Positions 1 through 5,778 of a DNA stretch of 10,200 bases are shown in pieces. This DNA is from Candidatus Parvarchaeota archaeon (lineage in GTDB: Archaea; Nanobdellota; Nanobdellia; Parvarchaeales; Parvarchaeaceae), in contig JASHWD010000028.1 in NCBI GenBank assembly GCA_030044235.1, forward strand, positions 1 through 10,200, written 5' to 3'. A program made the position numbers and the translations under genes. Each line of letters starts with the position of its first letter. The first letter of the stretch is position 1. The notes below the pieces were generated by a model that saw only the letters and a program-made list of their open reading frames with translations, was not told the DNA's origin and did not search any database.

Positions 1-48
1 ATAGTTGCTGAAGACATATCTTTATTAATTAGATTATTGCTAATATAA
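1..48 (+). CDS. Possible 3' end of an unidentified plus-strand gene (partial)
   Basis: Frame 1 from the left edge is open for 15 codons, ends at TAA 46-48, and reads I-V-A-E-D-I-S-L-L-I-R-L-L-L-I. It would converge on rnp3, whose stop is 12 bases further right, a tight spacing like the convergent pairs elsewhere in the window. Fifteen open codons are weak evidence in AT-rich DNA. The competing reading is a minus-strand gene that starts at ATG 17-15 (M-S-S-A-T) behind a TATA-like box at about 42-51. The edge cuts either gene too short to identify. Confidence 0.25.
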   Translation: MVAEDISLLIRLLLI

Positions 49-59
49 AAGTTTTTACG

Positions 60-560
60 CTACTTTCTTTTTAATAAGAGCTCTACGGATTTCTTGTAAT
101 TATTCGAGTTATATCCAAACTCTTCAGCGAATGCAAGCAGTTGAGCGGGGGATTGTATCTCTCCTCCATCTGCGGCGAAGGATACATAGAGCGCAGGAAC
201 ACTATAATCATTGCATAGTCTTCCGTTTATTAACATGTTCTTATATGTTCTGAAAAAATCGGTAGATTTGACAAGCGATGAAAACTTGAAGATTACAAAC
301 ATGCGATTTTCCTTTAGTTTTGAACAAAGCCCTTTATTTAGAAGCAGCCCATTTTTGTCTAAGTCTGTAATGGCATCCGCCTTTCCTTTTTGTATTATGA
401 AATTGTAGTCTTTTCCATCATAGAGTTTTAATTCAAAAGGAAGCTTGTCATCTACATCGGTTATCGAACCCTGTGCTATATGAAATACCTTGTTAAAACC
501 AAGCTTTTTAAGCTCATCTACCAAAAACTTGTCTTTTTTCTCAATCAAATCTATGTACAT
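60..560 (-). CDS. rnp3: Ribonuclease P protein component 3 (Rnp3 / Rpp30 homologue)
   Basis: This is a protein subunit of archaeal RNase P, the RNA-based enzyme that removes 5' leaders from pre-tRNAs; in archaea Rnp3 (PHP/TIM-barrel-like fold) pairs with Rnp2/Pop5 to support the catalytic RNA. The best evidence is the C-terminal half. Residues 114-149 read R-L-C-N-D-Y-S-V-P, then V-S-F-A, then I-Q-S-P-A-Q-L and a closing F-G, matching the family pattern of R-x-C-x-x-Y-x-V-P, a small S-G-A-like strand and R-S-P-x-D-L before the last helix. At 166 aa it is shorter than the roughly 200-240 aa I recall for the family. An in-frame TTG at 578-576 would add six residues, but it lies only a few bases from the TATA box. 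ATG 560 is 27 bases from the box and gives M-Y-I-D-L, a family-like first strand, so I chose it. Function is well supported; the exact N-terminus is inferred. Confidence 0.8.
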   Translation of the reverse strand: MYIDLIEKKDKFLVDELKKLGFNKVFHIAQGSITDVDDKLPFELKLYDGKDYNFIIQKGKADAITDLDKNGLLLNKGLCSKLKENRMFVIFKFSSLVKSTDFFRTYKNMLINGRLCNDYSVPALYVSFAADGGEIQSPAQLLAFAEEFGYNSNNYKKSVELLLKRK

Positions 561-582
561 ATAATCTAAAGCGGACAAAAGC

Positions 583-592
583 TTATATATAA
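583..592. promoter_or_regulatory. Palindromic TATA box shared by rnp3 and rpl40e
   Basis: TTATATATAA is a perfect palindrome, so it reads as a TATA box on both strands. Its centre is about 27 bases from the rnp3 ATG (leaderless mRNA expected) and about 32 bases from the rpl40e ATG (leader of a few bases expected). No second box at the proper distance is seen for rpl40e: the AT-rich TATAATAAATA at 603-613 is too close. The box is seen; use in both directions is inferred. Confidence 0.55.
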
Positions 593-619
593 TCTAAGAA
601 GGTATAATAAATACGTAAT

Positions 620-808
620 ATGGCGGAGCGAAATAATCCAGTTGCAGACGCAAGGCTTTTTAGAAACGTTTATGTCTGTAGGAATTGTGGTGCAAAGATA
701 AGAATATCTAATCCTAAACTACTTAGGCCTATACAGGTAAGATGCAGGCGCTGCGGCGGACAGGCCCTTAGACCGAAGCATAAAGAATTAAGAAAATTAA
801 AGGTTTAG
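620..808 (+). CDS. rpl40e: 50S ribosomal protein L40e
   Basis: This is a small zinc-ribbon protein of the large ribosomal subunit. In eukaryotes L40 is made fused to ubiquitin; in archaea it stands alone, as here. The 62-residue product has C-x-x-C pairs at Cys20/Cys23 and Cys42/Cys45, an N-terminal A-D-A-R-L-F segment (family A-E-A-R-L-F), and R-C-R-R-C-G-G followed by L-R-P-K-H-K-E at 41-56, matching the family's K-C-R-K-C-G and L-R-P-K-x-K-E. It is slightly longer than the roughly 50 aa usual in archaea; the extra length lies between the two Cys pairs and in a basic C-terminal tail. It begins at the first ATG after the shared palindromic TATA box. The next gene starts six bases after its stop, so the two are probably cotranscribed. 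Confidence 0.93.
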   Translation: MAERNNPVADARLFRNVYVCRNCGAKIRISNPKLLRPIQVRCRRCGGQALRPKHKELRKLKV

Positions 809-814
809 ACAAGC

Positions 815-2050
815 ATGTCATTTGCAAGTTTCTTTTACGCGAACGAAAACAATATACTTGCCCTTATAGTCTTTGCAATAGTTGTTTTCTTTGTATTACG
901 AAACAGGAAAAAGTTCTCGGTAGAAGGCAAGGTTATGTTCATTTACAGGACAAAGCTAGGCCTGAAAATAATGCAGCGACTTTCTAAATATAAACGAATC
1001 ATAAATATCTACGCAATCCTTGGAGTTATAACCGCAGTAGCTTCCATAGCATTCATGCTCTATCTTTTGATACCCTACCTTAGTCTGATGATTTCTCATC
1101 CAAGTTCGACTCCGGCAGGATTAGAACTTGTGTTGCCAGTGTCTGGAGTTCCAGGCATAGTAGGTGTGCCGATATTTTATTGGCTAATAGCGCTTATAGT
1201 AGTGGTCACTCTTCATGAAGGATCCCACGGGATAGTGGCTTTATCGAAGAAAATAAAACTTAAATCTTCTGGTTTTGGATTTTTTCTCGCCTTTCTGCCA
1301 TTGGCATTTGTAGAGCCAGAAGAAAAGCAGTTCAACAAAGCTAGTAGATTTGATAGGCTTAAAGTTCTTGCTGCCGGGTCTTTTACAAACATTGTTTTGG
1401 GAATTATAGTTCTTGTAGTTTACATTCTTCTTTCAAATTATATAGTTGCAATACATGCAGTCTCTTTCGCACCTTTGGCCTTGCAAGTAGTAGGGGTGGT
1501 TCCGGGCGGGCCCGCATCAAACGCGAATCTTACTGTTAATACAACAATAACTCAGATAAACGGGCAACAGTTTTCAACTACACAGCAAGCGGAAGCCGAG
1601 CTTAGTGTAATTCCCGGTCAATATGTGAATCTGACAACATCCTCCGGAGAGGTATATTCTATAAAAACTATTTACAATGCTTCAATAAACACTACAAATC
1701 ACAGCTATATAGGTATTTATGGCGAATTTATCGAAACTGGAACGAGTCAATTTCTAATATCGCCGATTTCTTCAAACGCGTCACCAAATAACAATCTACC
1801 TTCGCAAACACTCTATTGGTTTGATGGACTTTTCTTATGGATAGCCTTTATATCATTAGGCTTAGGACTTGCAAACTTTTTACCGATCTTTTATATTACG
1901 GACGGATGTAAGATAGTCAATGAATTTTTAGGATATGCAATAAAAGATAAAAAGAGGCTTTGGAACGTTACAAATGGAGTTATAATATTTTTCTCCGTTT
2001 TATTTATATTTCTTACTCCTCTAGGAACTCTTCTTTTCTCGCACATCTAA
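815..2050 (+). CDS. Site-2 protease-like intramembrane metalloprotease with PDZ domain (M50 family)
   Basis: This is a multi-pass zinc protease of the S2P/M50 family, which cuts substrates within the membrane, often to release regulators or clear anchored peptides. Visible parts, in order: hydrophobic segments at about 14-28, 62-90 and 113-133; the H-E-x-x-H zinc site at His134-Glu135-His138 (H-E-G-S-H); a G-S-F-T-N segment at 188-192 at the head of the next helix (about 190-216), in the place of the family G-P-x-x-N; an extracytoplasmic region of about 120 residues (215-335) that begins like a PDZ domain (V-V-P-G-G-P-A at 228-234, then I-T-Q-I-N-G at 245-250); and the third zinc ligand at Asp363 in N-F-L-P-x5-D-G. 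The last helix is about 387-407. The PDZ region carries seven N-x-S/T sequons (Asn238, 242, 272, 288, 292, 295, 321). All catalytic residues are present, so it should be active; the substrate is unknown. It is cotranscribed with rpl40e, probably only for shared expression. Confidence 0.87.
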   Translation: MSFASFFYANENNILALIVFAIVVFFVLRNRKKFSVEGKVMFIYRTKLGLKIMQRLSKYKRIINIYAILGVITAVASIAFMLYLLIPYLSLMISHPSSTPAGLELVLPVSGVPGIVGVPIFYWLIALIVVVTLHEGSHGIVALSKKIKLKSSGFGFFLAFLPLAFVEPEEKQFNKASRFDRLKVLAAGSFTNIVLGIIVLVVYILLSNYIVAIHAVSFAPLALQVVGVVPGGPASNANLTVNTTITQINGQQFSTTQQAEAELSVIPGQYVNLTTSSGEVYSIKTIYNASINTTNHSYIGIYGEFIETGTSQFLISPISSNASPNNNLPSQTLYWFDGLFLWIAFISLGLGLANFLPIFYITDGCKIVNEFLGYAIKDKKRLWNVTNGVIIFFSVLFIFLTPLGTLLFSHI

Positions 2051-2055
2051 ACAAA

Positions 2056-2063
2056 TTTATATG
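2056..2063 (+). promoter_or_regulatory. TATA-like promoter element for the TFE gene
   Basis: TTTATATG is centred about 26 bases before ATG 2086, the archaeal spacing for transcription starting at or next to the start codon. This spacing favours ATG 2086 over the in-frame GTG at 2071. The element begins six bases after the stop of the upstream protease gene, so TFE has its own promoter. Confidence 0.55.
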
Positions 2064-2085
2064 ATAAACGGTGCATTATACTGAT

Positions 2086-2733
2086 ATGGCTAAGAAAATA
2101 AAACAAAAAAGGAAGATTGTAAAGAAAAATAAAGTTTCTAAAATTAAAAAGGAACCTACAGTAAAACAGCAAAAGCCTCAGAAAGTAATAATAAACATAA
2201 ATAAACTTCTCTCGCTAGAAGAAGCCGTAAAATATGTCGTAGATCTTAGCGGAGAAAAAGGTCTAGAAGTGTTCAAATATCTTATAGCGCATGGTCCAAT
2301 GGAGGAAAACACGTTAGCTAGAAAGCTTAAGTTTGAAAAAGCAAATGCCATAAGAAAATTCTTGTATAAACTTTATAATAAAAATTTGGTTTCGTATACA
2401 AAGAAAAAGAAAGGCGCAAAGGCATGGTACACATACTATTGGAAAGCAAGCCCAGAAAGACTGGTTTTTCTTATAAAAAAGGAATATGAGGATGAGATAA
2501 AGCAGGCTAAAAAATCAATAGATCTTAATAAAGCGAATGATTTTTACATCTGCGAAACTTGTAATAGACAATATGAACTAAAGCAGGCGCTTGAGAATGA
2601 TTTTCGCTGCGCAAACTGCAATGGCGTTCTAATGCATATGGAAACATCACAGATAGTGGGCGAAAAGGAGAATAGAATCTCTTTCTTAAATGATAAGATA
2701 AGGAAACTTTCCGAGATAATTAAGATAAAATAA
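2086..2733 (+). CDS. tfe: Transcription factor E, alpha subunit (TFE / TFIIE-alpha homologue)
   Basis: TFE is a basal factor that joins the TBP-TFB-RNA polymerase complex and aids promoter opening. From ATG 2086 the product has 215 residues. A lysine-rich leader (about 1-35, with 14 Lys and one Arg) precedes a winged helix at about 45-130, showing G-x-E-V-F-K-Y-L-I near 59-67, the recognition-helix stretch A-N-A-I-R-K-F-L-Y-K-L at 86-96, and the wing with W-Y-T-Y-Y-W at 114-119. An acidic and basic linker helix follows, then a zinc ribbon with Cys156/Cys159 and Cys175/Cys178 (C-E-T-C and C-A-N-C) and a short C-terminal helix. This order is diagnostic of TFE-alpha. Archaeal TFE usually starts close to the winged helix, so the basic leader is unusual. 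The in-frame GTG at 2071 would add five residues but does not fit the promoter spacing. The gene ends against the convergent gene at 2734. Confidence 0.92.
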   Translation: MAKKIKQKRKIVKKNKVSKIKKEPTVKQQKPQKVIININKLLSLEEAVKYVVDLSGEKGLEVFKYLIAHGPMEENTLARKLKFEKANAIRKFLYKLYNKNLVSYTKKKKGAKAWYTYYWKASPERLVFLIKKEYEDEIKQAKKSIDLNKANDFYICETCNRQYELKQALENDFRCANCNGVLMHMETSQIVGEKENRISFLNDKIRKLSEIIKIK

Positions 2734-3024
2734 TTAACCTACAGCTACTAGCTCGCAGCTATTTGTTACGTAAACTGTTGTAGGATTTCCACAAATTGAT
2801 GAATTGACTTTCTGAGATATAGCACAGGAATATCCATAACTTATGTCGGTAGCTGCACAATAGTTTGAATAGGTTGCGCCATTTGCGGTTAGGTTCTGGC
2901 ATTTTAGTTCGCAAAGGCCAACGGAAACAGTACGATGGTTCTCACCAGGATTCGTATAGAATAAAGCTGCGGCAACAACAAGTAAAATTAGTATTATCAA
3001 TACTATTGCATTTGCTCTATCCAT
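2734..3024 (-). CDS. Small membrane-anchored or secreted six-cysteine protein of unknown function
   Basis: I do not recognise a family. The 96-residue product has M-D-R-A-N and then one strongly hydrophobic segment at about 6-23, a signal anchor or signal peptide, followed by a small outer domain. That domain holds exactly six cysteines (38, 42, 56, 67, 78, 90), the first two as C-E-L-K-C, and is rich in Ser, Thr, Asn and Tyr. Its composition and even Cys number suggest three disulfides outside the membrane. It has two N-glycosylation sequons (N-L-T at 44, N-S-S at 74). A short charged end before the hydrophobic stretch also resembles archaeal pilin-like leaders, but no convincing processing site is visible. 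It has its own promoter, diverges from the Nudix-like gene, and its stop codon abuts that of TFE. That it is a real gene is supported by the promoter spacing and the coherent anchor-plus-domain design. Confidence 0.7.
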   Translation of the reverse strand: MDRANAIVLIILILLVVAAALFYTNPGENHRTVSVGLCELKCQNLTANGATYSNYCAATDISYGYSCAISQKVNSSICGNPTTVYVTNSCELVAVG

Positions 3025-3045
3025 GAATATCTTAACTGCCTATGC

Positions 3046-3053
3046 TATAAATA
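3046..3053 (-). promoter_or_regulatory. TATA-like promoter element for the six-cysteine protein gene
   Basis: Read on the minus strand this is TATTTATA, centred about 25 bases before the ATG at 3024, which implies a leaderless mRNA. It lies in the 85-base divergent spacer 3025-3109, which also holds the promoter of the plus-strand gene and nothing else I can recognise. Confidence 0.5.
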
Positions 3054-3080
3054 TCCTCGTGATTTTATTTGTTTTAACGC

Positions 3081-3088
3081 ATTTATAC
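3081..3088 (+). promoter_or_regulatory. TATA-like promoter element for the Nudix-like gene
   Basis: ATTTATAC is centred about 25 bases before ATG 3110, again the spacing for a leaderless transcript. The ATG at 3091 between box and gene is out of frame and too close to the box to be used. Confidence 0.5.
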
Positions 3089-3109
3089 ATATGAGTTTAT
3101 TAAAAATAT

Positions 3110-3523
3110 ATGCAGCGCAGAGCATCAGTAATAGTTTTAAAGGACAATTTGGTTCTACTGGTTAAATTAAAGGAGCAAGACAAACTTCTTCCACGGGCTA
3201 CATGGGTTTTCCCTTTTCTAAACATTACAGACGACAGCAGCCCAAGGAAAGAGATAAATGATTTTTTGAGTTATATGCGGATTAATTATAAATTAACCGA
3301 CCAGGTTTTCAAATACGCCCCTAGCGAGAATCCAAAGCTTACTTATTTCGTTTACGTAGCAGATTATGTCAAAGGGGAGCCGGAAATATCTAGATTTTTC
3401 CAGTCTTATAAATGGGTGCCTATAAAGGACATAGTCGCTTATTCTACTTCTTTTATGGATGACCACGTCTCAAAATATCTTAACGAAATCGCAGAAAAAA
3501 CAGAGAAGTTTAAGGATTTATAG
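3110..3523 (+). CDS. Nudix-fold protein with a degenerate, probably inactive Nudix box
   Basis: The 137-residue product follows the Nudix plan: a first strand R-A-S-V-I-V-L at 4-10, a hairpin strand with L-V-L-L-V-K-L at 14-20, the W-V-F-P turn at 32-35 that normally precedes the Nudix box, and a late strand Y-K-W-V-P-I-K-D at 100-107 like the family's x-W-x-x-x-x-E/D. The catalytic box (G-x5-E-x7-R-E-U-x-E-E-x-G-U) does not follow. Aligned without gaps from residue 36, G becomes Phe36, E becomes Asp42, R-E becomes Asn50-Asp51, the metal-binding E-E becomes Ser54-Tyr55, and G becomes Arg57. Nucleotide-diphosphate hydrolysis is therefore unlikely; a binding or regulatory role is possible but not shown. 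It has its own promoter and converges on the PAC2 gene with a seven-base gap. I am fairly sure of the fold by pattern, less so of any role. Confidence 0.6.
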   Translation: MQRRASVIVLKDNLVLLVKLKEQDKLLPRATWVFPFLNITDDSSPRKEINDFLSYMRINYKLTDQVFKYAPSENPKLTYFVYVADYVKGEPEISRFFQSYKWVPIKDIVAYSTSFMDDHVSKYLNEIAEKTEKFKDL

Positions 3524-3530
3524 ATAAAAT

Positions 3531-4226
3531 TCAACCGTATAAATCTGGTTTATTTGGTTCTTCTTTTTTATTTAATTTCTTAAGCATGTCATCTATTTTT
3601 GCAAGAGTTTGCTTGTATTCGGATACAAGTTCTCTTGTGTCGACATGTATGCCGAGAGGCGAAAGTGCGTTTATTAAAGCGGCTGCAGCAACTCCATCTG
3701 GTATTTCTGAATGGGTCTCAGCCATCAAGAGCGTTACTGGGATACCCTCCATCTTTGATTTTAAGGTTAACTCTGCGTTTAAACCGATTATTGCGCCATC
3801 TTCGAGTTTTCTTGCATTTGCTGGCTGGAAACCGTCTTTAGTAGAGACATAATACAGATCGCTAACGTCTTTGCCCTTGTCTATCGCAAGGCCATCCAGA
3901 CATATTATGCCCTTGAATTTGTATTTCTTGTAAATCTCAAATATTTGTCCTATCAATTCGGTTATTGCCTCTGAATCCAGTGGAAACTGGGAATTTATAA
4001 AAAGCGAATTTTCCGCTTGTAATATTCTTACCGGAAAACTTATTTCGCCTCTGTCGATTACAGCTACCGGCGTTTCAATATCAATATCGATGTAACCGAT
4101 GTCTTTTATAGCGCCTTTTTCTTCTAAGTATCTACTCGCCAATATTGATATGTAACCAACTGTTTGGAAAGCGGTAATTATGTATCCTCCGCTCTTTGGA
4201 GCTTTTTTAAAATAGAATTTAGCCAT
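3531..4226 (-). CDS. PAC2-family proteasome assembly chaperone (PbaA/PbaB-like) with a C-terminal HbYX-type tail
   Basis: PAC2-family proteins help 20S proteasome alpha subunits assemble. The 231-residue product shows family features: a first strand running into G-G-Y-I-I-T-A-F-Q-T-V-G-Y at 13-25 (family G-F-x-x-x-G), an S-x-x-A-S-R-Y-L helix, I-G-Y-I-D at 43-47, F-P-V-R at 64-67, a strand I-I-C-L-D-G-L-A near 107-114, G-A-I-I-G-L-N at 144-150 (family G-x-I-x-G), and L-L-M-A-E-T-H at 166-172 followed by P-D-G-V-A-A-A-A-L-I-N-A-L. After a helical, lysine-rich tail it ends in Leu229-Tyr230-Gly231, a hydrophobic-Tyr-any (HbYX) motif, the signature by which chaperones and PAN-type ATPases insert into alpha-ring pockets. 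This tail supports a direct proteasome role. It has its own promoter and is separated by 53 bases from the upstream minus-strand operon. Confidence 0.85.
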   Translation of the reverse strand: MAKFYFKKAPKSGGYIITAFQTVGYISILASRYLEEKGAIKDIGYIDIDIETPVAVIDRGEISFPVRILQAENSLFINSQFPLDSEAITELIGQIFEIYKKYKFKGIICLDGLAIDKGKDVSDLYYVSTKDGFQPANARKLEDGAIIGLNAELTLKSKMEGIPVTLLMAETHSEIPDGVAAAALINALSPLGIHVDTRELVSEYKQTLAKIDDMLKKLNKKEEPNKPDLYG

Positions 4227-4245
4227 AAGAAGGTTTGTTTTACTT

Positions 4246-4253
4246 ATTATAAA
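4246..4253 (-). promoter_or_regulatory. TATA-like promoter element for the PAC2 chaperone gene
   Basis: Read on the minus strand this is TTTATAAT, centred about 24 bases before the ATG at 4226. It lies in the 53-base gap (4227-4279) after the upstream protease gene, suggesting the chaperone is not simply the last gene of that operon, although read-through cannot be excluded. Confidence 0.5.
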
Positions 4254-4279
4254 TGCTTTGTGCTTTATTTAATGAATTA

Positions 4280-5002
4280 TTAGAAGATCGCCGGCACAAC
4301 GTATATAAAATTAATAATTGTCATTATAATTGCTATAGCAAAGAATGTCGCCCAAATAGTTTTGTTCCAATTCATTACTTTGTATCCATCCAATGGGTTT
4401 ATCGGTATTAAATTAAATGCTGCTAGATAGAAGTTTATATAAGAACCTAAACCGGTTACTAGCAAACCAAATGCCAGCAGATAGGAAGGGAAGCTATTAA
4501 AGGCCAGATTAAGAAGTAAAAATAAGCTTAGGAATATAAAACCGAATATAATGTTTATTCTGGGGCCCGCGAATGAAATTCTTCCGTAGCGTTCCGTAAA
4601 TCCTTTTGGATCTATGTACTGTTCTCGTGGGTCCGGCTCAAAGTAAGTTGCACCCGGCGCCGCAAATATGAAGCCTATCAATGCGGTTATTATTGCTAGC
4701 AATATGCCCCAAACCCAGATTCTAAATTCTGCATGATATCTGTATTTTTGTGCGGTAAACTTATGCATCAATTCATGCATTATAAAGCCGCATCCGAGGA
4801 CTATAGCCGAAGCTATGAATACCAATATAAACCCTACACTAGTGACATCACCGCTATCTAAAACGTAAGCAAATGCGAGCGAAAGAACTAGCCACGCAAT
4901 GAGTATGTTCTCAACTTCTATCAGTGTGAACCTTTTAGAAAAATTTATAAGAGAAGAATAAAAACCTGGCCCGCGTTTATTTACTATCTTTACTTTTGGC
5001 AT
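4280..5002 (-). CDS. Compact M50-family (site-2 protease-like) membrane metalloprotease
   Basis: This second M50 protease, of 240 residues, lacks a PDZ domain. Hydrophobic segments lie at about 31-48, 54-75, 95-117, 148-167, 172-200 and 216-238. The zinc site is His76-Glu77-His80 (H-E-L-M-H) within a membrane helix; F-A-G-P-R-I-N at 144-150 matches the family's A-G-P-x-x-N; and N-L-I-P-I-N-P-L-D-G-Y-K at 197-208 supplies the third ligand, Asp205. All catalytic elements are present, so intramembrane proteolysis is likely; the substrate is unknown. Its start overlaps the end of ksgA by 13 bases, so translation is probably coupled. An AGGT lies just before the ATG, but its spacing is too short to be a convincing ribosome binding site. 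Its position after an rRNA methyltransferase and a GTPase may reflect shared expression rather than shared function. Confidence 0.85.
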   Translation of the reverse strand: MPKVKIVNKRGPGFYSSLINFSKRFTLIEVENILIAWLVLSLAFAYVLDSGDVTSVGFILVFIASAIVLGCGFIMHELMHKFTAQKYRYHAEFRIWVWGILLAIITALIGFIFAAPGATYFEPDPREQYIDPKGFTERYGRISFAGPRINIIFGFIFLSLFLLLNLAFNSFPSYLLAFGLLVTGLGSYINFYLAAFNLIPINPLDGYKVMNWNKTIWATFFAIAIIMTIINFIYVVPAIF

Positions 5003-5778
5003 ATACCTAACTTAATCATCTCTTTGTATATATTAAGTAACTCCTCGATTTCAAATAAGAAAACCTTTTCCTTTATAAATGAGTCGTCTAAAGTTTCAAG
5101 TTTTTCCTTTAATTCACTTTTAGTATGAAGGGCCATTTTTCCCCTGCTGTCTAGTATAGCGGAATAAAGATTTTTCTTTTTGTGCTGAAATATGGCTCTA
5201 CAGAAATCTAAAAATCCTTCGTCTATGTCAATATGTTTAGGTAAAAGTTTTATTACGACTGAATCGACAGAAGGCGTTGGTCTGAAACATCCTTTGCTAA
5301 CGTTAGTTATTTTCTTTACTTCACATGTATATTGACAAAATACAGAAAGCATAGAGTAGTCTCTTATTCCGGGAATAGCGAGCATCCTCTCTCCAAATTC
5401 CTTTTGGTACATTAAAACCGCGAAAGAGCCGGCTCTTTTGTTAAGAAAGTATATTATTTTTGTCGTCACAGGAGAAGATATAGAATATGGAAGGTTCGAA
5501 ACTATCTTATTAACGTCATCTGGGAAATTTATCTCCAACGCATCAGCATTTATGAACTCCACGTTTTTCATATCTTTCAACGCCATTTTTGAAGAGTCTA
5601 ATAAATTCAAGTCAATTTCTATAGCGTAAACCTTCTTAACTTTTTCTGCGATTACCTTTGTAAGTCTTCCGTCACCGCTTCCTATCTCTAATACTATATC
5701 CTTTTTACTTAGCTCCGCAGAATCCACTATTTTATTCATTATGTTTATATCTCTAAGGAAAACTTGCGTATTTCTCAT
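4990..5778 (-). CDS. ksgA: 16S rRNA adenine N6-dimethyltransferase (KsgA/Dim1)
   Basis: KsgA/Dim1 uses S-adenosylmethionine to dimethylate two adjacent adenines near the 3' end of 16S rRNA late in small-subunit assembly. The 262-residue product shows the family pattern: T-Q-V-F-L near residue 4 (family G-Q-x-F-L), motif I E-I-G-S-G-D-G at 31-37, the acidic AdoMet ribose contact near E-I-D at 54-56, N-A-D-A at 77-80, the catalytic N-L-P-Y at 95-98 followed by S-I-S-S-P, and F-R-P-T-P-S-V-D-S at 165-173. A helical C-terminal domain of about 85 residues follows. Length is normal. The start overlaps the stop of the GTPase gene as ATGA and its end overlaps the next gene by 13 bases, so it sits in the middle of a translationally coupled operon. 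The N-terminus is short before the T-Q-V-F-L motif but complete. Confidence 0.95.
   Translation of the reverse strand: MRNTQVFLRDINIMNKIVDSAELSKKDIVLEIGSGDGRLTKVIAEKVKKVYAIEIDLNLLDSSKMALKDMKNVEFINADALEINFPDDVNKIVSNLPYSISSPVTTKIIYFLNKRAGSFAVLMYQKEFGERMLAIPGIRDYSMLSVFCQYTCEVKKITNVSKGCFRPTPSVDSVVIKLLPKHIDIDEGFLDFCRAIFQHKKKNLYSAILDSRGKMALHTKSELKEKLETLDDSFIKEKVFLFEIEELLNIYKEMIKLGICQK

Noticed and set aside
15..17. Possible minus-strand gene start (M-S-S-A-T) behind a TATA-like box at 42-51
   Set aside because: Only five codons are in the window and the box is slightly far from the ATG. It competes with an open plus-strand frame ending at 48, and neither can be settled here.
211..408. Short plus-strand frame opposite rnp3, with similar ones at 5438-5629 and 6355-6543
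   Set aside because: Each lies opposite a conserved gene and has no start context or recognisable product.
3091..3093. ATG just upstream of the Nudix-like gene
   Set aside because: It is out of frame with the gene, opens only a short frame, and lies too close to the TATA box to be on the transcript.
3586..3852. Two overlapping plus-strand open frames opposite the PAC2 gene
   Set aside because: Both are antisense to a confidently identified gene, overlap each other in different frames, and lack motifs or a promoter.
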